Below are positions 13,584 through 22,156 of a DNA stretch of 64,000 bases, piece by piece (position 1 is the stretch's first letter; the number at the start of each line of letters is the position of its first letter). Location of the stretch: positions 32,139-96,138 of the forward strand of contig JAFRPL010000013.1 in the NCBI GenBank assembly GCA_017429165.1, given 5' to 3'. The DNA is from Clostridia bacterium (GTDB lineage: Bacteria; Bacillota; Clostridia; Oscillospirales; CAG-382). The translations under genes were made by a program, and so were the position numbers. Below the pieces are notes generated by a model that worked only from the letters and a program-made list of their open reading frames with translations, was not told where the DNA came from and did not search any database.

Positions 13584-14276
13584 ATGAAAAGAGGTAAAAA
13601 TTACAACAGCGCCGCAGCCGCCGTGGAAAAATCCAAAGTTTACGAATCCGCGGAAGCGCTCGCGCTCGCATGCAGCATTTCCAAAGCTAAATTCGACGAG
13701 ACCGTCGAAGTGCACGTTCGCCTGGGCGTCGACTCCCGTCACGCAGACCAGCAGGTCAGAGGCGCCGTGGTGCTTCCCAACGGCACCGGCAAGACCGTGA
13801 GAACTCTCGTCTTTGCAAAAGGCGACAAAGCCAAAGCAGCCGAAGAAGCCGGTTCCGATTTCGTCGGCGCCGAAGATCTCGTCCAGAAGATCCAGAAAGA
13901 AAACTGGTTCGATTACGACGTGGTCATCGCCACTCCCGACATGATGGGTGTCATCGGCCGTCTGGGCCGTGTGCTCGGTCCCAAAGGCCTTATGCCTAAC
14001 CCCAAAGCCGGCACCGTCACCATGGATATCGAAAAAGCGGTCAAAGAAGCCAAAGCCGGTAAGATAGAATACCGTCTTGACAAGACCAACATCATCCACT
14101 GCCCCATCGGCAAAGTTTCGTTCGGAGCCGAAAAACTGCAGGAAAACTTCGTCACCCTGCTCGGCGCCATCATCAAAGCCAAGCCCGCCGCAGCTAAAGG
14201 TCAGTATATCAGATCCTGCACCGTAGCTTCCACCATGGGCCCCGGCATAAAGATCAACACCGCTAAGATCATCTGA
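13584..14276 (+). CDS. rplA: 50S ribosomal protein L1
   Basis: A 230-residue ribosomal protein of the L1 stalk, and a translational repressor of its own operon in many bacteria. It opens [20 protein letters not shown] and shows the L1 motif [17 protein letters not shown] and the [20 protein letters not shown] segment. The ATG follows GGGGGAG. The downstream gap carries an independent promoter, so rplJL is a separate unit. Confidence 0.97.
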   Translation: MKRGKNYNSAAAAVEKSKVYESAEALALACSISKAKFDETVEVHVRLGVDSRHADQQVRGAVVLPNGTGKTVRTLVFAKGDKAKAAEEAGSDFVGAEDLVQKIQKENWFDYDVVIATPDMMGVIGRLGRVLGPKGLMPNPKAGTVTMDIEKAVKEAKAGKIEYRLDKTNIIHCPIGKVSFGAEKLQENFVTLLGAIIKAKPAAAKGQYIRSCTVASTMGPGIKINTAKII

Positions 14277-14305
14277 TTTTAAGTTTGATTTTTATAAAAA
14301 AAGTC

Positions 14306-14334
14306 TTGACAACCCGCAAATAATATGTTATATT
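14306..14334 (+). promoter_or_regulatory. sigma-A promoter of rplJ-rplL
   Basis: TTGACA at 14306-14311 and TATATT at 14329-14334, 17-bp spacer. Confidence 0.85.
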
Positions 14335-14344
14335 ATTCGGGCTG

Positions 14345-14490
14345 AATAAAAAGTTCGCAGACAGCAGGTACTTTCGTTCAAAGGCATACGCCGCCGGCCG
14401 AGAACAGTTTTAAGCTTTTTCACAAGGTTTTAAAATGCTCTCACGGCGCTGTCGCCCGCGGGAGCATTTCCTGTTGTATGCTCCAAAATT
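14345..14490 (+). ncRNA. L10 leader (ribosomal protein regulatory RNA)
   Basis: The region between the promoter and rplJ has the characteristic CGCAGACAGCAGGTAC segment (about 14356-14371) and ends in a terminator-like hairpin (14433-14440 with 14462-14469). This layout matches the L10 leader (Rfam L10_leader), bound by L10(L12)4 to control rplJL. I assign it by motif and position; a covariance-model search was not possible. Confidence 0.85.
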
Positions 14491-14509
14491 TACCCGGAGG
14501 TGAAACCAT

Positions 14510-15043
14510 TTGGCAAACGCACAGATCCTTGAACAAAAGAAGCAGATCGTCGCCGATCTTGTCGAAAAGATCAAAAATTCGGCAGCAGGCGTTATTGTGG
14601 ATTACAAGGGTATCACCGTTGAAGACGACACTAAGCTCCGCGCTGATTTGAGAAAAGCCAACGTCGAGTATATGGTCGTCAAAAACACCCTCACGTCCAA
14701 AGCGTGCGACATCATAGGGTTCGAGAACATCAAAAAAGTGCTCGAGGGAATGACCGCCATAGCGATTTCCGAAAAAGACCCCGTCGCCGCCGCAAAGATC
14801 ATTGACGAATATGCGTCCAAGCACGACAACTACCAGATCAAAGCCGGCTTTTGCGAAGGCAAAGAGCTCAACGTCGACGAAGTAAAAGAACTCGCCAAGA
14901 CGCCCAGCTTCGAAGCACTCATCGCCAAAATGCTCGGTTCTCTGCAGTCTTCGCTCTACAACCTCGCTTACGTTCTGCAGGCGATCGTCGACAAAGACGG
15001 CAGCGCCGCTCCCGCAGAAGAAGCGGCTCCAGCAGCCGAATGA
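14510..15043 (+). CDS. rplJ: 50S ribosomal protein L10
   Basis: L10 anchors L7/L12 dimers on the ribosome stalk. The 177-residue protein starts at a TTG (14510), chosen because CGGAGGTG lies just upstream and the sequence MANAQILEQKKQIVADLVEKI aligns with L10 N termini. The conserved region VEYMVVKNTLTSKA is present. The Ala/Glu-rich extreme C terminus (AAPAEEAAPAAE) is normal for this group. A non-ATG start under a leader RNA is consistent with tight translational control. Confidence 0.96.
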   Translation: MANAQILEQKKQIVADLVEKIKNSAAGVIVDYKGITVEDDTKLRADLRKANVEYMVVKNTLTSKACDIIGFENIKKVLEGMTAIAISEKDPVAAAKIIDEYASKHDNYQIKAGFCEGKELNVDEVKELAKTPSFEALIAKMLGSLQSSLYNLAYVLQAIVDKDGSAAPAEEAAPAAE

Positions 15044-15085
15044 TCGGCAAAATCATTTTTTTAAAATAACGGAGGAATTATTATC

Positions 15086-15466
15086 ATGGCTAATGAAAAA
15101 ACCACTCAGATCCTTGAACTCGTAAAATCTATGACCATTCTCGAAGTTGCCGATCTCGTTAAGGCGCTCGAAGAAGAATTCGGCGTTTCCGCAGCCCCCG
15201 TGGCAGTCGCAGCAGGCCCCGCAGCCGCAGCCGCTCCCGCCGCTGAAGAAAAGACCGAATTTGACGTTGAACTCACCGGCTTCGACGCCGCTGCCAAGCT
15301 CAAAGTCATCAAAGCCGTCAAAGACATCACCGGCCTTTCGCTCGGCGAAGCCAAAGATCTTGTTACCGCTGCTCCCAAAGCCGTTAAGACCGGCGTTTCC
15401 AAGGAAGAAGCCGAAGATCTTAAGAAACAGCTCGAAGAAGTCGGCGCTCAGATCACCATTAAGTAA
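15086..15466 (+). CDS. rplL: 50S ribosomal protein L7/L12
   Basis: The 126-residue stalk protein that recruits translational GTPases. It has an N-terminal dimerisation helix ([20 protein letters not shown]), an Ala/Pro-rich hinge (about residues 38-55) and the C-terminal domain ([20 protein letters not shown] ... [11 protein letters not shown]). The start follows CGGAGGAATT. A strong terminator follows. Unusually, rpoB is not the next gene. Confidence 0.97.
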   Translation: MANEKTTQILELVKSMTILEVADLVKALEEEFGVSAAPVAVAAGPAAAAAPAAEEKTEFDVELTGFDAAAKLKVIKAVKDITGLSLGEAKDLVTAAPKAVKTGVSKEEAEDLKKQLEEVGAQITIK

Positions 15467-15486
15467 TATCTTAAAGGTAAAAAACA

Positions 15487-15527
15487 AAGGCATAATACGG
15501 GCGACCGCATTATGCCTTGTGTTTTAT
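15487..15527 (+). terminator. intrinsic terminator after rplL
   Basis: A 10-bp perfect stem (15487-15496 with 15509-15518) extended by an inner CGG/CCG, then GTGTTTTATT. Confidence 0.85.
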
Positions 15528-15548
15528 TAAAGCAGAGGTCAAAAAGGT

Positions 15549-16481
15549 ATGAAAAAGATTCTTTGCATAATACTCGCGCTTTCCGTCTGCGCCTGCGCGC
15601 TGTGCGCGTGCGCGAAAGAAGAGCAAAAAAAAGAAGACGTGCGCAAAGCGATGTATTCCGAACTGCAGAAGTTTTACGAAAACAAACGGCCCGCCGACCT
15701 CAACGAGTTATCTTCCCTTTTCGCGTCCGGAGCGGACCTTGGGGAGTTTGACCGCTCGGCGCTGTTTGGCGAAAACGTTTCGGATTCCGATTACGTCGTC
15801 GCGTACTGCCTGCTAAAAAAGGCAAATCATCCGCTAGCCGAAGAAGCGGACGCCGAAACGCGCGTAACGCGTTTGCAAAGCGCGGATATCGAAACGCTTT
15901 CCACGCGCGAGCTTTACGAGACCGTGCTGGCGCTCACGCTTTACGGCGCGGAGTTCGACAAAGGCGCCGTCGCGCAGAGTCTGATCTTGCGTCAGGACGA
16001 AATATCCGGCGGCTCGTACGAATATCCGCAGGTCGGCGGAGGCAGCGCGCGTGTGAGCGCCGAAAACGCCGCATATTCCCTGCTTTGCTATATGCTCGTA
16101 CGCGATTCGGTGCGCACGACCTTGCTTGAAGACGCCCTGCACGATTCGGCGCTGGTTTACTTAGGCAACTGCATAGAAGAAAACAATACGGTGCGCGGCG
16201 TTGACGGAAAAGCGAACAGCGCCGTCACAGCTAAAGCGCTCGTAGCCCTTATGGCCTGCGGCGTGCCGCAGAACGGCGAGATAGCCTCCGCGTTGCTCAA
16301 CGCGATACACAACTTTGCCGTCTTTCGGAACGGCGCGCTCATCGGCTACCGCGAGACCGAAGACGATGATGCAAAAAGAAGCACCGCCGCGGAGATAATG
16401 TTCTGCGTGACCTGCGCGTTATACGGAAACCCGTATTTCGGCGCAACGCTTTCCCCCGCGGGCGGTACTCAGAATAATTGA
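15549..16481 (+). CDS. lipoprotein with possible terpenoid-cyclase-like repeats
   Basis: A 310-residue exported protein: type II signal peptide with lipobox LCAC near residue 20. The mature part is helical. Short stretches such as SAENAAYSLLCYML and NSAVTAKALVALMACG resemble the alpha/alpha repeats of prenyltransferase/squalene-cyclase-fold domains that occur in Firmicutes surface proteins. That fold assignment is tentative. The gene stands where rpoB would normally follow rplL. No partner gene is obvious; the next gene is on the opposite strand 3 bp away. Function is unknown. Confidence 0.65.
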   Translation: MKKILCIILALSVCACALCACAKEEQKKEDVRKAMYSELQKFYENKRPADLNELSSLFASGADLGEFDRSALFGENVSDSDYVVAYCLLKKANHPLAEEADAETRVTRLQSADIETLSTRELYETVLALTLYGAEFDKGAVAQSLILRQDEISGGSYEYPQVGGGSARVSAENAAYSLLCYMLVRDSVRTTLLEDALHDSALVYLGNCIEENNTVRGVDGKANSAVTAKALVALMACGVPQNGEIASALLNAIHNFAVFRNGALIGYRETEDDDAKRSTAAEIMFCVTCALYGNPYFGATLSPAGGTQNN

Positions 16482-16484
16482 ATA

Positions 16485-17555
16485 TCAGTCGATATTTACG
16501 AGTTTGCCCGTTTGTGCGGATTCGTAAATGGCGTCGATCATTTTCATCAGCGTCACTCCGTCCTCTGCGGGAGCGCGGCATTCTTCCTTGCCCTGCGCGC
16601 AGTCGACGAAGTGGCGTATTTCGTTTTCAAAGAGCCCGTTGAACGCCAGCGCGGTATTCCCGCTCGGGCGTACATCCACGAGCATACCGTTCATATCGGT
16701 ATAGAATTCTATCTGCGGATCGATCCTCGCGCCCGACTTGGTGCCGAACAGCTCGATATTGCCGATATCCTGCTTGATATTGAGGTTGAACGAAGCTTCG
16801 ACGCTGAGCGTGAGACCGTTGTCGAACTTGACGATAGCGCCCACGAAATCTTCTACGTTATATTGGAATTCCTTTACGGCGCTGGAGTTGGAAGCCATCC
16901 AGGTCTGACCGCCGTGCGCGCGGTCGAAGCCCAGATTATCGTATGTGAAGCCATACGCCGAAACGGGCTTTGGATTGTGGCACAGGTAGCGCACAAGATC
17001 CATAACATGCACGCCCAGATCAATGAGCGGACCGCCGCCCGAATACGCTTTGTCGCCGAACCATCTGCCCGGGCAGCCGTTGCGGCGCAGATACGTCGCC
17101 TTGGCGTAATATATATCGCCCATCGAGCCGGCGTCGATAAAGGTCTTGAGTATGTCGGCGTCGTTGCCGAATCTGCGCACGAAACCTATTTGCAAAAGCT
17201 TGCCGCTCTTTTTTGCGGCGTCGCACATTTCCTGCGCCTCAAAACGATTCATCGCCATGGGCTTTTCGCAGATGACGTTCACGCCCGCGTTGAGCGCGGC
17301 GACAGTGGGCGCCTTGTGGGCGGCGTTCCAGGTGCAGACCGAAACGGCGTCCAGCTTTTCGTTTGCAAGCATATCCTCAAACTTTTCGTACACGCGCGCG
17401 TCGGGGACTCCCAGCCGCGTACCGAAACGCTTTGCTTTTTCGACGTCCAGGTCGCACAGCGCGACGACTTCGACATCGGGGTGCGCCTTGTACCCCGCCA
17501 TATGGAATTCGGCGATACCGCCGGTGCCTATGATACCTACTTTGAACTTTGCCAT
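16485..17555 (-). CDS. Gfo/Idh/MocA-family oxidoreductase
   Basis: NAD(P)-dependent sugar or cyclitol dehydrogenase family. The N-terminal Rossmann domain starts FKVGIIGTGGIAEFHMAGY, followed by ALCDLD and the family motif CEKPMAMN. The C-terminal domain carries GGGPLIDLGVHVMDLVRY with the catalytic-region histidine. Start at 17555 is chosen because GGGAGGCG lies directly upstream; the longer reading has no ribosome site. Length (356 residues) is normal. It is monocistronic with its own promoter, and no sugar transporter or other pathway gene is nearby, so the substrate cannot be named. Confidence 0.88.
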   Translation of the reverse strand: MAKFKVGIIGTGGIAEFHMAGYKAHPDVEVVALCDLDVEKAKRFGTRLGVPDARVYEKFEDMLANEKLDAVSVCTWNAAHKAPTVAALNAGVNVICEKPMAMNRFEAQEMCDAAKKSGKLLQIGFVRRFGNDADILKTFIDAGSMGDIYYAKATYLRRNGCPGRWFGDKAYSGGGPLIDLGVHVMDLVRYLCHNPKPVSAYGFTYDNLGFDRAHGGQTWMASNSSAVKEFQYNVEDFVGAIVKFDNGLTLSVEASFNLNIKQDIGNIELFGTKSGARIDPQIEFYTDMNGMLVDVRPSGNTALAFNGLFENEIRHFVDCAQGKEECRAPAEDGVTLMKMIDAIYESAQTGKLVNID

Positions 17556-17586
17556 AAAAACGCCTCCCGTATGTAACTTTCGCCAT

Positions 17587-17615
17587 ATTATAGCACCGCG
17601 CGTGCATTTCGTCAA
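17587..17615 (-). promoter_or_regulatory. sigma-A promoter of the Gfo/Idh/MocA gene
   Basis: Minus strand: TTGACG (17610-17615) and TATAAT (17587-17592) with a 17-bp spacer. Confidence 0.8.
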
Positions 17616-17632
17616 GAATTTTCAAAAATTTG

Positions 17633-17661
17633 TTGCTTTACGCGGCGGGATATAGTATAAT
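17633..17661 (+). promoter_or_regulatory. sigma-A promoter of the lipoprotein/two-component cluster
   Basis: TTGCTT (17633-17638) and TATAAT (17656-17661), 17-bp spacer, 60 bp ahead of the TTG start at 17721. Confidence 0.7.
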
Positions 17662-17720
17662 GCATTTGTATTCTTATGCCATGCGGCAATTACTGCTTTT
17701 TTCGGGAAGGAGGAGCGTAT

Positions 17721-18935
17721 TTGAAGAGAATAATTTCCTCCGTTGCTTTTCTGCTTATTATGATGCTTTACGCCTGTAATTCGCAGAATAGCACGAGCGA
17801 ACCAAGCGAGTATTATTCCGCCTCTGAATCAAGCGCCGAAAGCTCCGCGCCAGCGGAAGAGTATTCCAGCCGGTCGGAAGAAAGCGCAGAAACACCTGAC
17901 AAAAGCGATGAAGAAAGAATCCCATACACGGCGTATGACCTCGGCGTTCCTCTCGGCGCACGTTATTCAAATAACGATTCTTCTATAATTCCTTGGGATA
18001 TAGCGTTATATGAAAACAAACTCTATGTAGGAAGCGGCGACCTTTCGGCAAATTCCGGTCCTGTGGAAATGTGGTGTTATGATGATGTGTACGGCGAATG
18101 GCAGATGAGCGGCAGGTTACCGGAAGAAGAGATCAGTAGGTTTTATTTCTACAACGGCGCGCTTTACTGCCCCGGTGCCGATTCGCAGGAAAGCTGGGAT
18201 TTTGCAAGCTTTTACTATAACGACGGCGATTCGTGGACAAAAATGCGTTCCATCCCCAACGCGTCGCACTGCTTCGATCTCGCTTTTGCCGACGGGAAAA
18301 TATTTGCGGCAATAGAAAACGAAGCCGAAACGCAATATCTTTATATTGCGGTCTCGGACAACGGCGGCGTCAGTTTCAGTATCGTTCCGCTTATGCGCGG
18401 CGGTGCAAGGGTAAAGCGCACGGCGTTCATACAGAACGTATTCTCTATTGAAAACTCGGTTTACGCGCTCGACTCGCAGAATAACGTTTATAAATACGAC
18501 GGTAGCAAGTTCGAATACGTGTGCTCGTGGCAAGGCAAAGTAGTGCTGCACGGTTACAGAAGATACGCGCTGCAAAGCAAAGTCGAATATAACGGTTGCC
18601 TTTATTTTACTACCGGAACGCTTTACAGATGTACCTCAGCCGAAGAACCGCAGAAAATAGAAATGCCAAACAACGAATTGGTACAGGATATATACATAAA
18701 CGGCAGTGAATTGAATATACTATGCCTTTCGTATAACGGCAGCGCTTACGTTATGACGGTATACAAATACGCAATCGACGAAGATAGCACAGTCGAAAAA
18801 ATACTTGCTTTTGAATATGAAACTACAGCGGTCAGCTTTGCCGCGGAAGGAAAAACGTTTTTCTTCGGGATAGCGTCGCAGAACAGAAACGATAAGAATA
18901 ACGGGAGGATTATTAAAGTTGAAATCAATGATTAA
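17721..18935 (+). CDS. lipoprotein with beta-propeller-like repeats
   Basis: The 404-residue product is best started at TTG 17721, directly after GGGAAGGAGG. The sequence then reads as a type II signal peptide with lipobox LYAC near residue 19. After a Ser/Glu-rich linker (about 20-70), the rest shows repeated strands of the form 'NKLYVGSGD', 'NGALYCPG', 'DGKIFAAIE', 'ENSVYALDSQNNVYKYDG' and 'NGCLYFTTGTLYR', which suggests a beta-propeller (Kelch- or sialidase-like). No catalytic residues are recognised. It overlaps the next lipoprotein gene by 17 bp, and a two-component system follows, so a role as an extracellular sensor is possible but unproved. Confidence 0.7.
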   Translation: MKRIISSVAFLLIMMLYACNSQNSTSEPSEYYSASESSAESSAPAEEYSSRSEESAETPDKSDEERIPYTAYDLGVPLGARYSNNDSSIIPWDIALYENKLYVGSGDLSANSGPVEMWCYDDVYGEWQMSGRLPEEEISRFYFYNGALYCPGADSQESWDFASFYYNDGDSWTKMRSIPNASHCFDLAFADGKIFAAIENEAETQYLYIAVSDNGGVSFSIVPLMRGGARVKRTAFIQNVFSIENSVYALDSQNNVYKYDGSKFEYVCSWQGKVVLHGYRRYALQSKVEYNGCLYFTTGTLYRCTSAEEPQKIEMPNNELVQDIYINGSELNILCLSYNGSAYVMTVYKYAIDEDSTVEKILAFEYETTAVSFAAEGKTFFFGIASQNRNDKNNGRIIKVEIND

Positions 18936-19854
18936 AAGAATGATCGCATTTATTGCCGCTTTGACGTTCATCCTGGCTTTATCTGCTTGCGTTACATCAG
19001 AAGAGCCGATATCCGCCGCCATGAGCGAGCCTGTTTCGGCAACGGAAAGCGAGCAGACATCAGCAGAACCAACGTCGCAAGAGCCTGTTTCCGAAGAGAT
19101 ATCCGAACCCGACGAACAGAATGGAATATATCTTCTTAGCAAAGGAGTGTATACATGGGGAACGGAGACCTATGAATACGATCCGTCCGGCCGAATGACC
19201 GCCACACGTTACGACGACGGAGGGTACACGCTTTATGAATATGACGAAAGAGGAAACTTGCTTTCAGAGATTACTTATGACCAAAACGGAAAGATAAGCA
19301 AAGAATTCCAATACGAATACAACAGCAAAAACCTTGTAACAAAAGAAACCACGCATTTTTCAGGCAGCGAAGCGAGAGTTATCGAATACGAATACACGTT
19401 TGATGAAACCGGGAGGACAGTTCATATTGATAAAACCGTTGTTAATAACGGAAATGTCAGCACATATGATTACACATATGATGAAAACGGCAATTACGTA
19501 ATAGATATTATATCTGTAGACGGCAGCGTGTCGCAAGAAAAGTATACCGCCGACGGAATGATGTACGAAACGACCTGGAAGGGCGGCAAGAGCGTTTATA
19601 TATATAACGACGAAAGGAAACTTATTTCTGGAATAGTATACGGAGAGCTCGGCGACGAGGTCAGTAAAAACGTTATCACTTATGAAGAATGCCGTACTGT
19701 TGAAGAAGTATATTCGTACGGTACCCTTGTAACAAGTACAATACATTATTATGACGAGCACGGAAATGAAATAAAGATAACGAAACCCGACATTGCCGGA
19801 AAAGAAACAGTTGTAGCGGAAAAAGAATACGTCTATTTTATCCCCGAAGAATAG
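18919..19854 (+). CDS. lipoprotein with YD-like (RHS-type) repeats
   Basis: The 311-residue protein starts at TTG 18919, ten bases after GGGAGG. A later ATG at 18928 is too far from that site. The lipobox LSAC lies near residue 23. After a Ser/Glu linker come short tandem repeats of the type YEYDPSGRMTATRYDDGG, YEYDERGNLLSEITYDQNG and YDYTYDENGNYVI, spaced about 20 residues, as in YD/RHS repeats. There is no toxin domain, and length is far below that of full RHS toxins. It is probably an extracellular binding protein. The gene is moderately AT-rich. It lies 24 bp ahead of the response regulator. Confidence 0.75.
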   Translation: MKSMIKRMIAFIAALTFILALSACVTSEEPISAAMSEPVSATESEQTSAEPTSQEPVSEEISEPDEQNGIYLLSKGVYTWGTETYEYDPSGRMTATRYDDGGYTLYEYDERGNLLSEITYDQNGKISKEFQYEYNSKNLVTKETTHFSGSEARVIEYEYTFDETGRTVHIDKTVVNNGNVSTYDYTYDENGNYVIDIISVDGSVSQEKYTADGMMYETTWKGGKSVYIYNDERKLISGIVYGELGDEVSKNVITYEECRTVEEVYSYGTLVTSTIHYYDEHGNEIKITKPDIAGKETVVAEKEYVYFIPEE

Positions 19855-19878
19855 AAGAAACACACAAAGGAGCATGAC

Positions 19879-20574
19879 ATGACCAGAATACTCGTATGCG
19901 ACGACGACGCCGACATCGTTTCGGCGGTAAAAATATATCTTTCCGCCGAAGGCTACAACGTGACAGGCTGTTCCAACGGCGCCGACGCGATCGAAGCCGT
20001 AAAAAACGAGCCGGTCCAGCTTGTGATAATGGATATAATGATGCCTAAGATGGACGGGATCACCGCCGTGGCGCAGATACGCGCGTTTTCCAACGTGCCG
20101 GTGATATTCCTTTCCGCCAAGGGCGAAGATACCGACAAGGTGCTGGGGCTCAACATAGGCGCCGACGATTACATCACCAAGCCGTTCAATCCGGTGGAAC
20201 TGACCGCGCGCGTCAAGGCGCAGCTGAGGAGATATATGAATTTCGGCGGCTCGAGAGGCGCCGAAAGCGAGATACGCATAGACGGCATAGTGCTGAACGA
20301 TTCTTCAAAAGCGGTGACGGTCGACGGCGAGCCGATATCGCTCACGCCCACCGAGTTCGATATACTCAAACTGCTGATGCAAAACCCCGGCACGGTGTTT
20401 TCTTCCGCGCGCATATATTCCGAAGTCTGGAAAGACGAGCCCTACGGTTCTGATAACATCATAGCCGTTCACATACGCCACATACGCGAAAAATTAGAGA
20501 TCAACCCCGCCGAACCCAGATATCTCAAAGTGGTCTGGGGGCAGGGCTACAAATTTGAAGGAGGAAAGAGCTGA
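19879..20574 (+). CDS. OmpR/PhoB-family response regulator
   Basis: The 231-residue protein has a receiver domain: acidic pocket ILVCDDDAD, phosphorylatable Asp near residue 52 in IMDIMMPKMDG, the Ser of FLSAKGED and Lys in DYITKPF. It is followed by a winged-helix DNA-binding domain (LTPTEFDILKLLMQNPG ... DNIIAVHIRHIREKLE). It resembles VanR/YycF-like regulators. The start follows AAAGGAGC. It is paired with the kinase gene 1 bp downstream and probably regulates envelope genes, with the two lipoprotein genes ahead as likely co-transcribed partners. Confidence 0.93.
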   Translation: MTRILVCDDDADIVSAVKIYLSAEGYNVTGCSNGADAIEAVKNEPVQLVIMDIMMPKMDGITAVAQIRAFSNVPVIFLSAKGEDTDKVLGLNIGADDYITKPFNPVELTARVKAQLRRYMNFGGSRGAESEIRIDGIVLNDSSKAVTVDGEPISLTPTEFDILKLLMQNPGTVFSSARIYSEVWKDEPYGSDNIIAVHIRHIREKLEINPAEPRYLKVVWGQGYKFEGGKS

Positions 20575-20575
20575 G

Positions 20576-22156
20576 GTGAAAAGGCTCGCGCGTCTTCCCG
20601 GGCTGAAATACACCTTTTACGGTGTTTTCTGTCTCTTTTTTTCCACGTTCATAGCCGCCGCGACAGGTTTTATATACTGCATAACTCGCGGCCATTTCAA
20701 CTCCGCCCCGCCGGAAGGCGCGGGCTTTGAAAGCTTTGCCTACGGGATGCGCTACATATTCGGCGTGATCACGGTATCGTGCGGAGTGATCGCTGCGCTG
20801 ATGCTGATCTTCGTGCTCATAGGCGCGGGCAGACGGCGCGGCGACGACGAACTGCATACCCGCAAGATAGACCGCATCCCTTACGAATTCTGCATCGCCA
20901 TATACGGCGCGCTCATTTACGGCATAGTTTATCTTTGCATAAAAGTGCTGCAGGATCCGGGGCTGTGGAACCTGTTCGTGATAGTGCCGCTTTTGCTTCT
21001 GGGCTCGCTGTTCTTTGAAGAACTTTGCATTTCCACCGCCATAAGATACAAATCCGACACGCTGTTCAAAAACTCGTTCACCTACCGCGTGTTTGCGCTG
21101 CTGAAACAGATATACGACCACTTTACCCCTTCGTGGAAGACGACGGTCGCCACGGCGGCGTATTTCGGCGCCACGTATTACGTCTTTTCGTATATGAATG
21201 CGGTACTGCTCACGGTCTGGGGGCTCGTTTCCATCGTCCTGTGCGTGCTCGCGGGCGCGAGCGCCGTATTTCTGGATTCCATAAAGCAGGGCACCAAAGA
21301 GCTCGCCGCCGGCAATCTCGAGCATAAGATCGACACCGTGGGTATGTTTTCCCGCTTCGCCGAGATCGGCGACGACCTCAATCACATAAGCGAGGGTATG
21401 TCCAAAGCCGTTTCCGAAAAGACCCGCAGCGAAAGATTGCGCACCGAACTCATAACCAACGTTTCGCACGATATAAAGACGCCGCTCACTTCCATTGTGA
21501 ACTACGTCGACCTGCTCAAGCGCGGGAATCTTTCGGAATCGCAGCGCGCCGAATATCTTTCGGTGCTGGACAGGCAGTCGCAGAAACTCAAAAAGCTGGT
21601 GGTGGACCTTGTCGAAGCTTCCAAAGCCATAACCGGCAACATCACGGCGAATCCCGCGCCAACCAACCTTAACGAGCTCGTCAACCAGTCGGTGGCGGAA
21701 TATGCCGACAGATTTGCCGAAAAGTCGCTAGAAGCAATAGTCGCCATGCCCGAAAACGCCGTCACCGCGAACGCGGACGGACGGCTGACCTGGCGGATCT
21801 TCGATAATCTGCTCGGCAATATCTGCAAGTATTCGATGCCCGGCACGCGCGTTTACATAGAACTTGCGCAAAACGAAAACACCGCCTCGGTGGTGTTCAA
21901 GAACATTTCCGAAACGGTGCTGAATATTTCGCCCGACGAACTCGTCGAACGTTTTGTGCGCGGAGACTCTTCGCGCTCCACCGAAGGCAGCGGGCTGGGA
22001 CTTTCGATAGCCACGAGCTTAGCCGAGATCCAGCAGGGCCGGCTCGCGATCGACGTGGACGGCGACCTGTTCAAGGCCTCGCTCTACCTGCCGCTCGCCG
22101 CCGAGGATATGAACGAAAGTATATCCGACATGACCTCTTCCCTTACGGGTTCGTGA
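20576..22156 (+). CDS. sensor histidine kinase, six transmembrane segments and HAMP
   Basis: The 526-residue kinase is started at GTG 20576 because GGAGG lies at 20560-20564; an earlier start would overlap the regulator without a ribosome site. About six membrane helices occupy residues 10-240 with short loops, so there is no large extracellular sensor domain. A HAMP-like linker (ELAAGNLEHKI) is followed by the H-box SHDIKTPLTSIVNYV with His near residue 298, the N-box DNLLGNICKYS and the G-box GSGLGLSI. The lack of its own sensor domain makes the upstream lipoproteins candidate signal-input partners. The last 73 bp overlap the convergent lipase gene. Confidence 0.9.
   Translation: MKRLARLPGLKYTFYGVFCLFFSTFIAAATGFIYCITRGHFNSAPPEGAGFESFAYGMRYIFGVITVSCGVIAALMLIFVLIGAGRRRGDDELHTRKIDRIPYEFCIAIYGALIYGIVYLCIKVLQDPGLWNLFVIVPLLLLGSLFFEELCISTAIRYKSDTLFKNSFTYRVFALLKQIYDHFTPSWKTTVATAAYFGATYYVFSYMNAVLLTVWGLVSIVLCVLAGASAVFLDSIKQGTKELAAGNLEHKIDTVGMFSRFAEIGDDLNHISEGMSKAVSEKTRSERLRTELITNVSHDIKTPLTSIVNYVDLLKRGNLSESQRAEYLSVLDRQSQKLKKLVVDLVEASKAITGNITANPAPTNLNELVNQSVAEYADRFAEKSLEAIVAMPENAVTANADGRLTWRIFDNLLGNICKYSMPGTRVYIELAQNENTASVVFKNISETVLNISPDELVERFVRGDSSRSTEGSGLGLSIATSLAEIQQGRLAIDVDGDLFKASLYLPLAAEDMNESISDMTSSLTGS

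Noticed and set aside
18919..19854. RHS/polymorphic toxin
   Set aside because: Only a few YD-like repeats, a lipoprotein signal, no C-terminal toxin and no immunity gene.
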